Shown here piece by piece: positions 33,121 through 44,528 of a stretch of 64,000 nucleotides of DNA. Made by a program: the position numbers and the translations under genes. This DNA is from Bimastos eiseni (Eukaryota > Annelida > Clitellata > Crassiclitellata > Lumbricidae), in NCBI GenBank assembly GCA_959347315.1, contig OY365806.1:54117862-54181861 (forward strand), written 5' to 3'. The notes beneath the pieces are model-generated. The model was not told the DNA's origin. It saw only the letters and a program-made list of their open reading frames with translations, and searched no databases. The stretch's first letter is position 1. The number at the start of each line of letters is the position of its first letter.

Positions 33121-36100
33121 CTGAATGTAAACAACACATTCAATTCAATGACATATTCGTGGAGGATTGTTGCCCAAGCAACAAATCAACTTTGAATCGG
33201 AAGATAACCACAGCCGCTGGGACAGCCAAAGTTGGAACTTTTCCATTAATTGATGCGTGGTTCCTTTGCAGACCACTGCCGGGGTCGTTTCATCAGGACG
33301 CTCACACTGTTTGATGACAGCAGTGGTGATGCCATAGTTTATGTCCATGAAACCAGTGGCTGCTGTCAGAAGTTCACATTGCACAGTGGACATAATCAGC
33401 GTGCAGTTTGACTGTACATTTAAGTTTATTTGAATCGTTAAAAGTACATGACCATTAACAGAAAAATCAATTGTATAAAGAAACAAAGTAAAGGAACTGA
33501 ACACAAGAAACATATACATTAAAATATAATCTTTATACATATCTACAGTGACAGGAAACCAGCGCCAAGACTTCAAGCATATATATGTATAGATAATTGC
33601 AAGGTGAGGGAGCCAGGCCCAGATGCACTTAAGACCGATTGAAGGGGAGAAAGAAGCAGTTTCAGGAGGTCCATGAGAAGTGAGTTGTAGTAGTCTATGT
33701 GGGAACAGATCAACACATGCACTATGGTGGCAAAGACTTTATTGCCTCTGTAGAAAAAAGCAGCAGTGGGTCAGGTCAGCAATGTGCCAGCTCTGTGAAT
33801 GTGAGGGAGGAATCAAGTGTAATGCCAGGTCATGAACAATGTGCTAATTGTAGGTCAAGTTTAGCAAGCTGTTGTAAGTTGGGCATCTTAATTTATTTTG
33901 CACCAGTTTTTCATAATACAATTGTCTTGCTTTGCATGAAGGAAGTGTGCATGTCTTATCCTAGCCACATAGTAATGAAGAAGACTCAACACAGTAGACT
34001 GCATAGGAGATTGTATTGGACATATGAACTTGCCTATGAAGGCATACTGGTATAGGGTTGTAACACAGCATCTTACTTCTCAACATTCAATATCATAATC
34101 TATTCATAAGTGTTTGGACCAATCAACTTTCAATGGAAATTCTTAACTTCATAAGTCTAGAGAAATGTGGCTTAATGCCAGTACCCTTATTTTTCAATGG
34201 ATGTGAACTGTGAACTGCATAACTCATTCAATATTGCAATAGTCTAACTAAGGTAAAAGTAAGTTAAGTATATAGCAGTTTTTTTAAGAGTTTTTTTTTA
34301 CTTTACTAAACCATTGGATATGATCCGAAACGACCAACTATGGTTAAACATGCTGGATTATGGGTTCCCGCCTGAGCTGGTCCAACTACTAGGGAACGAA
34401 TAAACATTCAACAACTAGCCAGTGTCATGACAGATGGTCATATTTCGACATGGTTCAAAGTAAAAAAGAAGTTTGGCCAGGATGCTCTTCCCACGCTTGT
34501 ACAATATTCTGGCAGAGCAAGTGATGCGAAAGGCATTAGATGGCTTTCCCAGAGGATTCAGGATCAGTGGAACGACCATCAACAATCTGAGGTACGCCGA
34601 CGACATCGCCCTGTTAGCTACGTCAGTGGAAGAACTACAAGTGCTTATGAATCACGTCCAAAGTGCTGCAGGAGAGTAGAACATGGTGATTAACACATCA
34701 AAAACAAAAACAATGACTAACACAGAGGATATACTTAAAATTTAGGTGGACATCGGAAGACTGGAGCAAGAGAGCTCCTTTGAGTATTTAGGCTGCAGAA
34801 GGATGAAAGAAGAGCTGTGACAATTAATCGATTATAGAGATACCGGCGATATAGGATAACGGCAAGATAATCGGTGCTGATATTAAAAATTATTTTTTTT
34901 CATTTTATAATATTATTTTCAGTCTTTAAGAGCAAAATGACGACAGCAACATCATTGGGTCTGCGAAGGACAGCATTCCGTTCGCTTCCCATAGCGTGGG
35001 GAACTCAGGCTTTTGCTTCAGACCACCCAGTAACCATTGTGCTAGACTGCTAGTAGAGTGAGTCATAGTGCCTGCTTAATTACCCTGGGCACAATCATGT
35101 CATTTTAGGCCAAATAGGTAAGTCGTAAAAGTGGTCTGCCTGGGAAGGGATGTTAGAACAAGGCATCTAGTTACATAGATATATCTTTCCTCTCCTCCGT
35201 CATGCCTAATCTGCCTAGGATTTAGAGCTGTACCGATACCACTTTTTGCTGATTATGCCGATACCGGTAATTGCCGATTACTCATTTGCCGATACCCGAT
35301 TATTTCAATGTGTTTCCCAAGATGTCCACTTCCTAAAGACAGACCAATTGCTACTGCCTATTGTTGTGATAGGCCTACAAGCAAAACACTTGCTCCATAG
35401 GAGATGTATGCATGTAGTTGGGGACTAATCCTAGGCAGGCAATACAGATTAGATACACGGCCCATCTGTGCCCAGGGTAATTAAAGGCCAAGGAATGGCT
35501 GGCCAATTCACAGCCACCCATCTAGTCTCAGGCGACTGAAATGTTTCGGGGAGATCTGATTGGCAGCTAGCATGTATTCATTAGGCATGCCTCCACGATG
35601 ATAATTCATCGGTTTCTCTGTTGAATTGTCCAGCCATTCCTTGGCCTTTAATCAGGCACTATGACTCACTCTGCACAACACCTATGTTGACACGTTCTCA
35701 CAGTCTATACTAGCACACTGGGTTGTCTCCCCAATGGTCTGAAGAAGCCATTGGCTCGATGACACAATATGGGAACGGAACGAAATGCCGTCCTTCACAG
35801 ACCTAGTGATGTTGCTGTTGTCATTTTGCTTTATATAGACTGAAAATAATATTATATAAAATAAAAAATATAATTTTTAATATCGGCTGGTATCCAATAC
35901 CTCTATCATCGGCCCAATTAATCGGCTGACTGATTAATTGGTACAGCTCTACCCCCAACTACATGCATATGTCTCCTACAGAGCAAAATGTTTTGCTCGT
36001 ATCACAACAATACGCAGTAGGTCTATCTTTTAGAAGCGGTCATCTTGGGAAACACAATGAAATAATCGGTAAAATAATTGGCTAAATAATCGGGTATCAG

Positions 36101-39100
36101 CAAACGAATAATTGGCAATAATCAGTATCGGCATAATGCGATATCGGTACAATTCTAGATGAAAGATGCCGACTGCGCCAGCGAGGGGAAGTCAAGGCTT
36201 TCTATGGGGATGGCGGTCTTGGTCAAGTTGTTGAAAATATTGAAGAACAAGTTGTGAACAATAGAACTAAATTACAGCTGATTGGGGCACAGGTGTGGCT
36301 TGTAGCAACATATGGTTGTGAAGCCTAGACGATGAAGAAACAGGACACCTTTGACACATGGCTGGACCCAACTGCCAGAGTGGGACGCAAAGGCTGTACT
36401 AGAGCGAGTAGTGCCTCTCTTGCAGAAAAGGGGTGATGAGTGAAATCAAGCCGCCATTGTTTATCTACTCCTTTTGCGTTTAACAAAATTACTTTGAATA
36501 ACAGTTTTCCAGTAAGCAATATTTTGTCCAATTTTGGGATGATCTTCACTGTAAAGTGTGGTTGTCATTTGGGATATTGTAGGCCTGTACAATATTTGTA
36601 CAAATGTTGTTTGTAAGCCTACGTGTATTTACAGCAAAAATGGAACTCCAGAGGTAGAATTAAGTGTTGTTTGTGATTTGTGATCTGTATTGGGTTTATA
36701 AAAGAAGCATCTAGTGTAGGGATATTGTTCCACGGTCAGTGGCTGCATTGCCAGTACAGGGCCATGAAAAATTCTCCAAGAAGCATAAGTAGAAAAACAT
36801 CATGAATGACCTAACTCCAGCAAACGTTTATTAGGAGATGGTTGATGCAAGACTGGTTCAAGAGAGAGATTTATAACTGGCAAAAAACTTTACTAAACAT
36901 AAGAAACTGTACCTTGCATGTATTAATTGACTTTATAGAATAAGTGTAACATACCTGAAAATCTTGAGAACAGAATGTTCATAATTGCTTTAAGAGGTCC
37001 CTTGACATACATCAATCCAGCAATAATTCCCGACAGGTGGCCTGATCAGAACCAAGTACAAATTAATTTGTTCTGTTTATTGTATTAAAAAATTTATTTT
37101 GAAATTTTTATCACGAGTTCTAGGTATGTTTACTATTAGACTTTAGGTTCATACACACACACCTACAAATACACACACACACACACACACATACTGCTGA
37201 CTGAAAGCAGACACCTTAGTTTTAAGCCCTCCTGCCAGCTTTCTCGAACGAAATCTCGATGGAGTTATCATAAATTTTCACTGTACATGTAAGCCCTCCT
37301 TTCCTCAGAGTGTTTTGCTCCAGACTGAAAACCAAGTCCATAAGTAACTGGTCCTAATCTTTCTAAATCAGTGCTCAATTAACTCTGTTCTGTAAATTCC
37401 TTGTTGTCAACACTTTTGATTTCCGTGACCTATCGAATTTGAACCTTCATTTCCAAAGGGTCCTACCTGATCTATTAATGCCATATCATTGTCCAAGGAA
37501 CCATCACTTGATGCTTTGGGCACTGAGATAACAAAACACTATAGGATCCAAACATTAGCTCATACATATACAATCGGCACAAGGTGATGAATATATTTTT
37601 AAATTTTCAGTACACTTTGCAACGTTTTTACGAAACAAAACAATTTTGATAAAAGAAATACTATACCTAAGAATGAAGCGTTTGGGACCATAATATGTAT
37701 GAGAATGAGTTCTGCCCAACACACAAGTCTTGATGGCACGGGAAACCCCATGACATACTGCACTCCAGTTGGGTCTATGTTACTCAGCACTACTTTCAGT
37801 GCAAAGAGCACACCTGCAGAGAAACAACAACAACTTACAATTGCAATCAAACAATTTGGCAACAAATTTTGCAATGGTTCAGAACTTAATATTTCTTTAC
37901 ATAAAGTCTATCTATAGCTGCATCTTTGGAACTACATTTTGTCAACAGTTGCTCATGGCCCAAATTATTAAATCAATTATCACTGCATGGCTGACACTCC
38001 TGCGCTTGTCTTAGCGGCTATTAAATCGATTTCATAATAGCATTTGTATTTCTCAATTTCTTTTTAAACCAACCTGAAAAAAAATAAAAAATTGTCGTCG
38101 ATTATTGTTATTTAATGCTTCCTGAAAATGTTTTGCTATTTTCGCTATTAATTTGAAAATGCAGTACAATAAATAGTGTGTGGTCATAGCAACAGCATTA
38201 CACACAGACTGTGCAGTTAGTCTGATAGGTCTTGGCCACACTTCAGCTTACCTTTCATTTCCTCAGACACATTGTTTTGAAAATTGTCTCACCAGCCAAA
38301 TCATCTCCTTGTTTTGTCTAGTCACTGAAAGCTCCTCTTCAAGGATACTATGGCAGGCAGAAAACAAGATCCTACTCTGTTAATCAGCTCCTCCTTACAC
38401 TTTTCTCTGACTGACAGGCTACAGTAACTCTTTTCTGACAAGATCTGGACTCTAACGATTTCATCCTATGATCGCTCTTTTAACCCTCAATCTCCTCCAC
38501 AAGTGTTAATGCTAGTAGAAACAACAACTCTGACTCAAATCTATAAACTCATTTTCCAATTTCTTGTTACAGCTCACAACTCAAACATCTTCATGAACTC
38601 TTCACCACCCAGAAAACCCTGAATTCCATACTTCTTGGTCCCACCAACATCACTGCCAATCACAAGGTCCGTCATCTGACTAAAGCTCTTCTATCCCTCA
38701 CCATCAGACTTTCCACTTAAAACCAAGTCTCACCTCCTCAAGAACTCTTATCCTGATTCACATGATCATCTACCTTCCAATTATCTACCTAAACAACACC
38801 CACCTTAACATGAAATTGCATCCTCTAGTCCTCTAGTAACTAGAGGATGCACTCAGACCCTCCTTCGGACCACCATCTGGACAATCCCTATGACCTGACG
38901 CAACGCTTGTAAATAAGCTGGTGCCCTGTGCTTGGCTTTTGAGTGATGCTTTAGAAATTTGGAGATCATGATTATGATATACAGTGATGTCTTAAGACTT
39001 GTGTCTTATGGAGTTTTGCATTACATTATATATGGAAGGAGATGGTGCCATCCACGTGGAACTCTGTCTAAAAGTATGTCTTGGTTCCAATCGTCATTCA

Positions 39101-41383
39101 TCTTCATACTGTCCTGATCAAGTATTCATAAGTTCCTATCAATGAATTAATTAATCATACACGTCAATTGACAAGTGCACCTCTGAGTAGTTTATCCTCA
39201 AGCAGCATTGTATAAGTTTACAATTACAACTAATAAAAATTTTTATTTTTATTTCAAACTGACAAGTAGAGTATAAAAGGATCATGACAAGTTATTACTT
39301 GAATAGAATTCAATTGTTTTTTCAGAGGTGGACTGGGAAGAATCCCGGTGGGCCGCCAGAATGAATCCTGATAGGCCCCCAGGATCAGTGCTATGATATT
39401 AGAGAAGCACTACCAAACCAAAACTGTGGTAATATTGCTTATACTAACAGCAGCCTTACAGCCAGCGGCTGGCTATCGGATAAATGACCAAGACTATTTT
39501 TATTTTTAGTCTATTTTAGTATCTAGCCAGTAACATGGCAGTTTCGAAGTCAACGGTTGCCATGTCATTGCATTTATTGAATTGTATTTAAACATTTTTC
39601 AAGCGCTTCTAGTAGGGTGAACCATTCAGAAGCACTGCCAGTGCGCAAGTCCCCATGAGAAGAAGGTTTGAGAAAAGCCAAAGAGCATGAGAGGCTGCCT
39701 GATAGAAGTTTAGAGTGAACAGATGGAGAAAGCCCATTCCATAGAGATGGACCAATTGAAGCAAAAGATTGAGACTGAGTCATAGCTGTTTTAGTTCAAG
39801 GAGCCAAGAGGTCAAGTCTATTAAATGAGCGAAGTGGATGGAGGAAGGACACTGAATGAGTCCAATGTATTACATCAACCAGGTATCTCGGGGTTAGACA
39901 CTGCTGAGCCTTGAAGATCAAAATGAGAATTTTGAATTGACATCTGCCTCTCTACTTCCACTGCATCTGCTTTGATAAAGATTCTTTATTGTTGTTGGTT
40001 AGTATTAATTAATTTTAAATTAATAAAATAATTTACACTTATGAATGGTATAAATTTGAAAAGGAAATGCAAAGGTGGCGTGGAGAAAGTAAGAGATAAG
40101 AGAATAAAAACACTTGTTAAAGATGGAAGTAAATACCAAAATCTAGTTGATTTTTTTAAAGCTACTCCAATTCTCAAATTAAAGACACCATCTAAACAGA
40201 AACACCTTCAATAAGTACACAACCCGAAGAAAGTCAAGATGATGACAACAGTTACAGTCACCACCATTCAGTATTGACAGCATAGGCCTATACAAATGCA
40301 CATTGGGTATTTTTCAGAAGCGATGGTGTCAAAAGAAATTGGGTGTCATTATGGGGCCGAAATGACACCCAGCTTAAAGAAGTTGTTTATACTATAACCA
40401 TCATTACAGTGACTACCAAACAAAATGATTCATAACTTGAAAAACATTCTTGCTATTTTATATCTAATTAAAAATCATTTTTATGTCTTATTATTTTTGG
40501 TATTATTGTTGTAACTTGTAAAGTGACCCATGACTTTGGAGACCTCAGACTTGGATGGAAAAAATGCATCAGGATAATAAAAGTAAGATAGGGCCGCTTT
40601 TTATTTCTTTTCCCGGGCCACTCGAACTATCCAGTCCACCTCTGCTGTCAGTAGCAATGCAAGACGCCCATCGCCTAATCTGATTTAAAATGCCACTTAG
40701 CAAAAGAAGGACTAGTCAACCTTAAGAGAATACGAGAAGTGAACACACTCAGCACCCTATTACAACAATTAGGCATTGTAATAGGGTCATTTTATAAAGA
40801 TAATGAAATGTTTGATCCAAGCCCCAAACATATTATGACAGTATTTGCATGAAAAAAATCATCTTTTAAATAGGTTCTAATGCTTAACTAAATTTTAAAC
40901 ATTAATACAATGAGTAAACATACCTGAGAATCCGACAGCACACTGTGTAATGTATGAATGGTCATGGGTGAGATAATCAGCACAAATTGACAAAGCAACC
41001 AAGATGATGTTAACTAGGACTGAAAAGATGGCCACAAGAAACAGGAAGTAGATGCTACCAAATTTCTTTTCCAATTGAATTCCTTTCCACAGCAGTGAAA
41101 TCATGTTGAAATAGAGATGCCATTCATCTGCGTGGAAGAATGTTGCCAGCAGAATGCGCTTCCAATCGTCTCGATACCAGACATGTAAAGCACTGATGCA
41201 AGTGCTGCTGATGTCATATCTGGTCCAAAGAAGATCAAACAACTGGAGAAATACTGCCACCTGACCACCTATTAAAATAAGTGTTACAGGTGGTATCTTG
41301 TGAAATCCAACTTGAGCCATTTGACCTAACAGAAGATAGAATGCTAGGCCAGGTGCCCTGCCACGACCTCTTGGATTATGCAT
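32879..41383 (-). CDS. RHBDD1: RHBDD1/RHBDL4 rhomboid intramembrane protease
   Basis: Four exons join in phase: 41383-40924, 37813-37667, 37041-36955 and 33120-32879. They give 936 nt, 311 residues plus TGA, close to the known mammalian length. The ATG at 41383 begins MHNPRGRGRAPGLAFYLLLG. The rhomboid domain has several membrane helices, an HxxxN-type segment (HLYFNMISLLWKG), the catalytic GFSG serine at residue 153 and the catalytic His at 204 (GHLSGIIAGL). The Ser-His spacing of 51 matches the mammalian enzyme. The last exon has a ubiquitin-interacting helix (SEREQMNHAMQESIRQ). RHBDL4 is an ER protease that cleaves ubiquitinated membrane substrates in ER-associated degradation. A tyrosine-rich exon between 36955 and 33120 could exist, but phase does not require it. 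Introns hold hAT and LINE insertions. Confidence 0.93.
33121..34299. other. RHBDD1 intron sequence
   Basis: No exon or delimited element was recognised. The open frames here are short and unsupported. Confidence 0.4.
34811..36158. mobile_element. hAT-like TAGAGCTGTACC family, compound copy
   Basis: It begins AGAGCTGTGACAATTAATCG and ends TATCGGTACAATTCTAG, with a perfect 8-bp TSD ATGAAAGA (34803-34810, 36159-36166). Inside, a second complete-looking copy of the same family (35226-35955) interrupts the outer one after CCTAGGATT. No transposase is present. Confidence 0.85.
35226..35955. mobile_element. Inner TAGAGCTGTACC-family copy
   Basis: The ends are TAGAGCTGTACCGATACC and TTGGTACAGCTCTA. 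Internal sequence is shared, in opposite orientation, with the copy at 52865-53605. I could not find a TSD at this inner junction, so it may be a recombinant and not a simple insertion. Confidence 0.75.
36336..36954. other. RHBDD1 intron, nothing recognised
   Basis: No coding or repeat structure was identified beyond short AT-rich stretches. Confidence 0.35.
36955..37041 (-). CDS. RHBDD1: RHBDD1 exon 3 (catalytic His)
   Basis: The exon is 87 nt between GATCAG and GTATGT. It reads HLSGIIAGLMYVKGPLKAIM then NILFSRFS. It carries the catalytic histidine in the last membrane helix. Confidence 0.95.
37142..37190. repeat. (CA)n microsatellite
   Basis: Mostly CA repeats with a few interruptions, in an RHBDD1 intron. 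Confidence 0.9.
37667..37813 (-). CDS. RHBDD1: RHBDD1 exon 2
   Basis: The exon is 147 nt between CTGCAG and GTATAG. It completes Gly and reads VLFALKVVLSNIDPTGVQYV, then MGFPVPSRLVCWAELILIHI. 'FP.P.R...W.EL' is the RHBDL4 family signature. Confidence 0.95.
38380..38960 (+). mobile_element. Probable CR1-like LINE remnant
   Basis: Scattered similarity to LINE coding sequence is seen: SDKIWTL followed by NPQSPP, as in the pre-RT region of the element at 44529. A 3' segment (AAGCTGGTGCCCTG) is shared in inverted form with 15380-15420. Frames are thoroughly broken. Confidence 0.4.
39323..40644 (+). mobile_element. hAT element remnant with CAGAGGTGGACTGG ends
   Basis: The TIRs CAGAGGTGGACTGG and CCAGTCCACCTCTG are perfect for 14 bp. 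A plus-strand fragment near 40040-40170 reads KGGVEKVRDKRIKTLVKDGS and YQNLVDFFK, the N-terminus typical of ZMYM-type hAT transposases. A LINE fragment is inserted within it (39574-39940). No matching TSD was found. Confidence 0.75.
39574..39940 (-). pseudogene. LINE C-terminal fragment
   Basis: The minus strand reads QSQSFASIGPSLWNGLSPSV and upstream LIFKAQQCLTPRYLVDV, the 'YKAL.G.AP.YL' and 'S.GP.LWN.LP' motifs of CR1/Jockey LINEs. Confidence 0.75.
40924..41383 (-). CDS. RHBDD1: RHBDD1 exon 1 (start to catalytic Ser)
   Basis: The exon is 460 nt from ATG to a GTATGT donor that splits the Gly codon after GFS. It holds WYRDDWKRILLATFFHADEW, LHYF-type HLYFNMISLLWKG and transmembrane stretches up to CAVGFS. 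The family's 'A.FH..D.WHLYFNM' motif is intact. Confidence 0.95.
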
Positions 41384-41462
41384 GGCAATGAACGATCTTT
41401 AAATCTTCAGATGGAATGAGTCAATCCATGCAACGGACTCCTAAACCAATCATCACAAGAGT

Positions 41463-41545
41463 CATTCATTCATTACGAGAATTTGCCTATAGCGCCTCTT
41501 CAAGGTGACTACTCAGAGGCGCTCCCAACACCAGCGCGGCCAAAT
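41463..41545. repeat. Dispersed repeat, LINE/SINE-tail type
   Basis: TATAGCGCCTCTTCAAGGTG and TACTCAGAGGCGCT recur in mutated form at 63550-63605. It lies just upstream of the RHBDD1 start, on the 5' side of the gene. Confidence 0.6.
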
Positions 41546-42802
41546 AAATAGTCTTAAGATGAAAGAAGAATGCCTGAGAAGAGGTTCTAGGAGCAGAGCG
41601 CCAAGAGGAGGCCATTCCAAATCGAGGGGCCTACCACAGAAAAAGATGACCTTAAATACTTTAAATTTTTTTAAAATAATCTACTAATATGCAAGTAACA
41701 AAATATGATCTAACAAATCAGTAATAATTAATATAATGTCACAAATATAATGCAATGGAATATTTGTACTCTAGTAATCCTTTAAACCTCAACTGATGAG
41801 AAGAAATTTTGTCACCTAGGCCCTGATGAGGAGCGATCACCATGAAGCGACCATAAAGTAAACAATCTTGAAACAGTCAGAGTAGTGGTGGTAGTGCCGT
41901 GTCTACCCCACTTCGCCCTTTGACCAGTCACATGACTGTCTATGACGTCATCCATTGTCTAGGCGGAATCCCAGCCCCGCCCATCAGTCAATCATCCATT
42001 ATTGTGAGCGCCACACACTTGACCTTTGTACTCGTGCACAAGGCTGCACTTTGCACTGGACATCTGGTGCCTTATCAGTATAACTAAATGTAAATTTGTT
42101 GCCATAGTGTTTAAGAGCCTGTCGTCTGCTGTGCCTTAGCAATGAAGAACTTCAATCGGCAAGGTGAACTGAAAGAAAGGGCAGATCAAAGTCAATAAAG
42201 AAAGAGAGTAGATATTATGTCGACGAGTTTCTTCATCAAGATAAGCTGTTGAACTTAATAGGATGGACGATAAGAAAAGTCAGTAATGTGTCAAGTTGTC
42301 ATTATGAATAGTTGGATGTTTGTGGATTAATTACGAAGTTAAGCATCGAACTTATCAGAACAATGTGTGAACTCTTCTTGAGTTGCACACGGATTTGCAT
42401 ATTGTCCCATGGTGATCGCGATCTCAAAACAGAGAATTGGAAAAGCCGATTTTATTAAAACGCAAACCCATTGTCTGTCCAAATCCCAGCAACGCTGAAT
42501 ACTATGAAACTCGGCAGAGTCTAGTTTCTGAGTCGAGTTTAGGTTCATACCTATTCAAGATGTATAAAGATGATGGCACTGCCTCATATCTAGCATTAAT
42601 GATGCTCAGAAATACTCCACTTGGTCTGGGAGAAGCATCATCACTGCATCAATTATATATTGATGGATTAAGAAATGAGCACAATGTTGCATGCAGTGCC
42701 TGATTTTCTAAACACAAGACTAAAGTTAAAATGAACAAGAGGTTATTTAGTGAAAAGTTAAAGCAGACAAAGGAGGTATATTATGATGGAGGTACCAATG
42801 AT
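41546..42802. other. Upstream flank of RHBDD1, nothing recognised
   Basis: This may include the promoter and 5' UTR of RHBDD1. No TATA box or conserved element can be assigned with confidence. The open frames are short. Confidence 0.3.
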
Positions 42803-42810
42803 CTAAAGTC

Positions 42811-43677
42811 CAGTGTTGTATGCAAGACTTGAAACTTCAAGACCAAAATGACACCGAGAGAGTGAGTTGCCAAGACCGAGACAGTGAGGTACCACGACCG
42901 AGACACTAGGTTCAAGACAGGACGAGACAGTAAAAGACAAGAGATCTTATAAAAAAAGGCTGCAAAACGCTGACTGATGTATGAGTTTTGCGGAATAATA
43001 TTCATTTGTAATTTCAATTTGAAACTTATAATTTATATAGTACCAATTACCAACAAAAGTTTTTATATTGCCGCATTTTTTCTTTTACTATATCTCTTCT
43101 ACAGCCTATCTTCTGAATAGTATAAAGAAAGCCTTTTTAGACATGTCTGAAAAATTCTAGACGATTTTAAACAAGGAAATTCGATGCCAAATACCAAACG
43201 ACATTATAAATTTGCGCATATCTTTACTCACCCTGAGAAACTCGAAGATGACATTCCAATCGTTTCGGCTATGGTGATTATACATCACTGACAAACGGCA
43301 CGCCATAGCTATTGTTTTGTCAATAACTTCAGATTGCGTAAACGCAAACTTCATAATTTCAGGTTCTCTCTCAGACATTTTCCACTTTAAGATAATCGAA
43401 CTGATTTCAGTATCATGTGACTTGCGCGTTAACCAGAATTACCGTTTCTCGTATATTCCGGTTTCAGTTTCTAGCGCATGATTTTAAGACAGTTAACACA
43501 AAACTTATTGAGACCGCTTGTTCAAGACAGAACACGACTTTCACTTCAAGACAGTTTCTAAAATTTTGAGACACTACCGCGAGACCGAGACAACAGACTT
43601 CCAAGACCGAGACACTAAAAAAAACTGTCTAGAGATGACTTGAGACCGAGACACTGTCTCGAGACCATACAACTCTG
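42811..43677. mobile_element. Non-autonomous hAT with GAGACC repeats (copy 2)
   Basis: The ends are CAGTGTTGTATGCAAGACTT and GAGACCATACAACTCTG. The 8-bp TSD is CTAAAGTC/CTAAAGCC (42803-42810, 43678-43685; one change). Subterminal arrays are of AGACCGAGACA type. The orientation is the same as copy 1. Confidence 0.9.
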
Positions 43678-43685
43678 CTAAAGCC

Positions 43686-44528
43686 TATGGCAGAATGTGC
43701 TGTAGTATTGGACAGAGATGTGGGGAGGCCAGGTGTGGTCAAAAACAGGTTAGATCAAACTCGATCCCAACTGGTGAGCTGTCAAGGGACCACAAAGAGA
43801 GGAAACTGGTGTTTTATCAGAAATACAATGGAGACAAATGAAGACAACTACAGTTGCTTTTGTGCCTGGGCAGTGTTTAATTCCTTACTTTCTCACGACA
43901 TGGCAGGCATGAGGATCAGTTATGGTCAGGTTAGGTGTTGTGAGGATCGGTAAGGATCAGGATTATAGTAAGTGTCGTCTTCAGACTAAAAACCAACGGA
44001 GAAGTAATTTCTTCATGCACTGCATGGCGGGATTATACAACAGCAGAAGCTTCATGCTTTCCTGATGTCCTACACTTTACCTAACTTTGGAACACATCAA
44101 CAGCTCGCTGATGGTTGGTAACAGAAAAATGCCAGTTGATGCAACGGTTTTGTTTGGGGTAGACTTCTTCCTACAATGCACTGTTGTTCTGACATCGAGA
44201 ACCTCATCAGTTACGAGTTGACAACAGTGCTCACCAGTTATAAATCAACTAGCTGTTAACCCGTGAAGAATCACGGGTCAGATAATATTTTAGCTCACGA
44301 TTCAACTGCAATGGGCACTGTTTGTTCTAGCTGTTAACCTGTGAATAATTACGGGTCATACGTGATCTTAATGTTGCTAAAGTGGTGGTGAAGACACTTT
44401 GACGCAGAGCTAAAATAGGCGTACACATTAATTAAACGAAACAGTCGATGAACCACGTAACATACACAGCAAGTTCGCAGCGGTCAATACTAAAATACTT
44501 TGGACATCTTTGAATAAATTATTATATC
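43686..44528. other. No gene; short hairpin-containing direct repeat
   Basis: A 30-bp unit, CTAGCTGTTAACCCGTGAAG and following, occurs near 44250 and again, mutated, near 44328. The first contains the inverted repeat CCCGTGAAGAATCACGGG. Otherwise nothing was recognised. Confidence 0.45.

Larger units (their letters stand above)
34300..36335 (+). pseudogene. LINE reverse transcriptase split by a hAT-like insertion
   Basis: The left part (34300-34810) reads MIRNDQLWLNMLDYGF, RKALDGFPRGFRISGTTINN and LRYADDIALLATSVEEL, the RT palm with its YADD box, then FEYLGCRRMKEE. The right part resumes at 36159 with sequence such as LVATYGCEA in a later frame. The interruption (34811-36158) is bounded by the 8-bp TSD ATGAAAGA. 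Several frameshifts are present. It is probably RTE-like, and it lies in an RHBDD1 intron. Confidence 0.8.

Noticed and set aside
33699..34055. 118-codon plus-strand frame in an RHBDD1 intron
   Set aside because: No recognisable domain; low-complexity Ser/Cys-rich composition suggests a chance frame in repeat-derived DNA.
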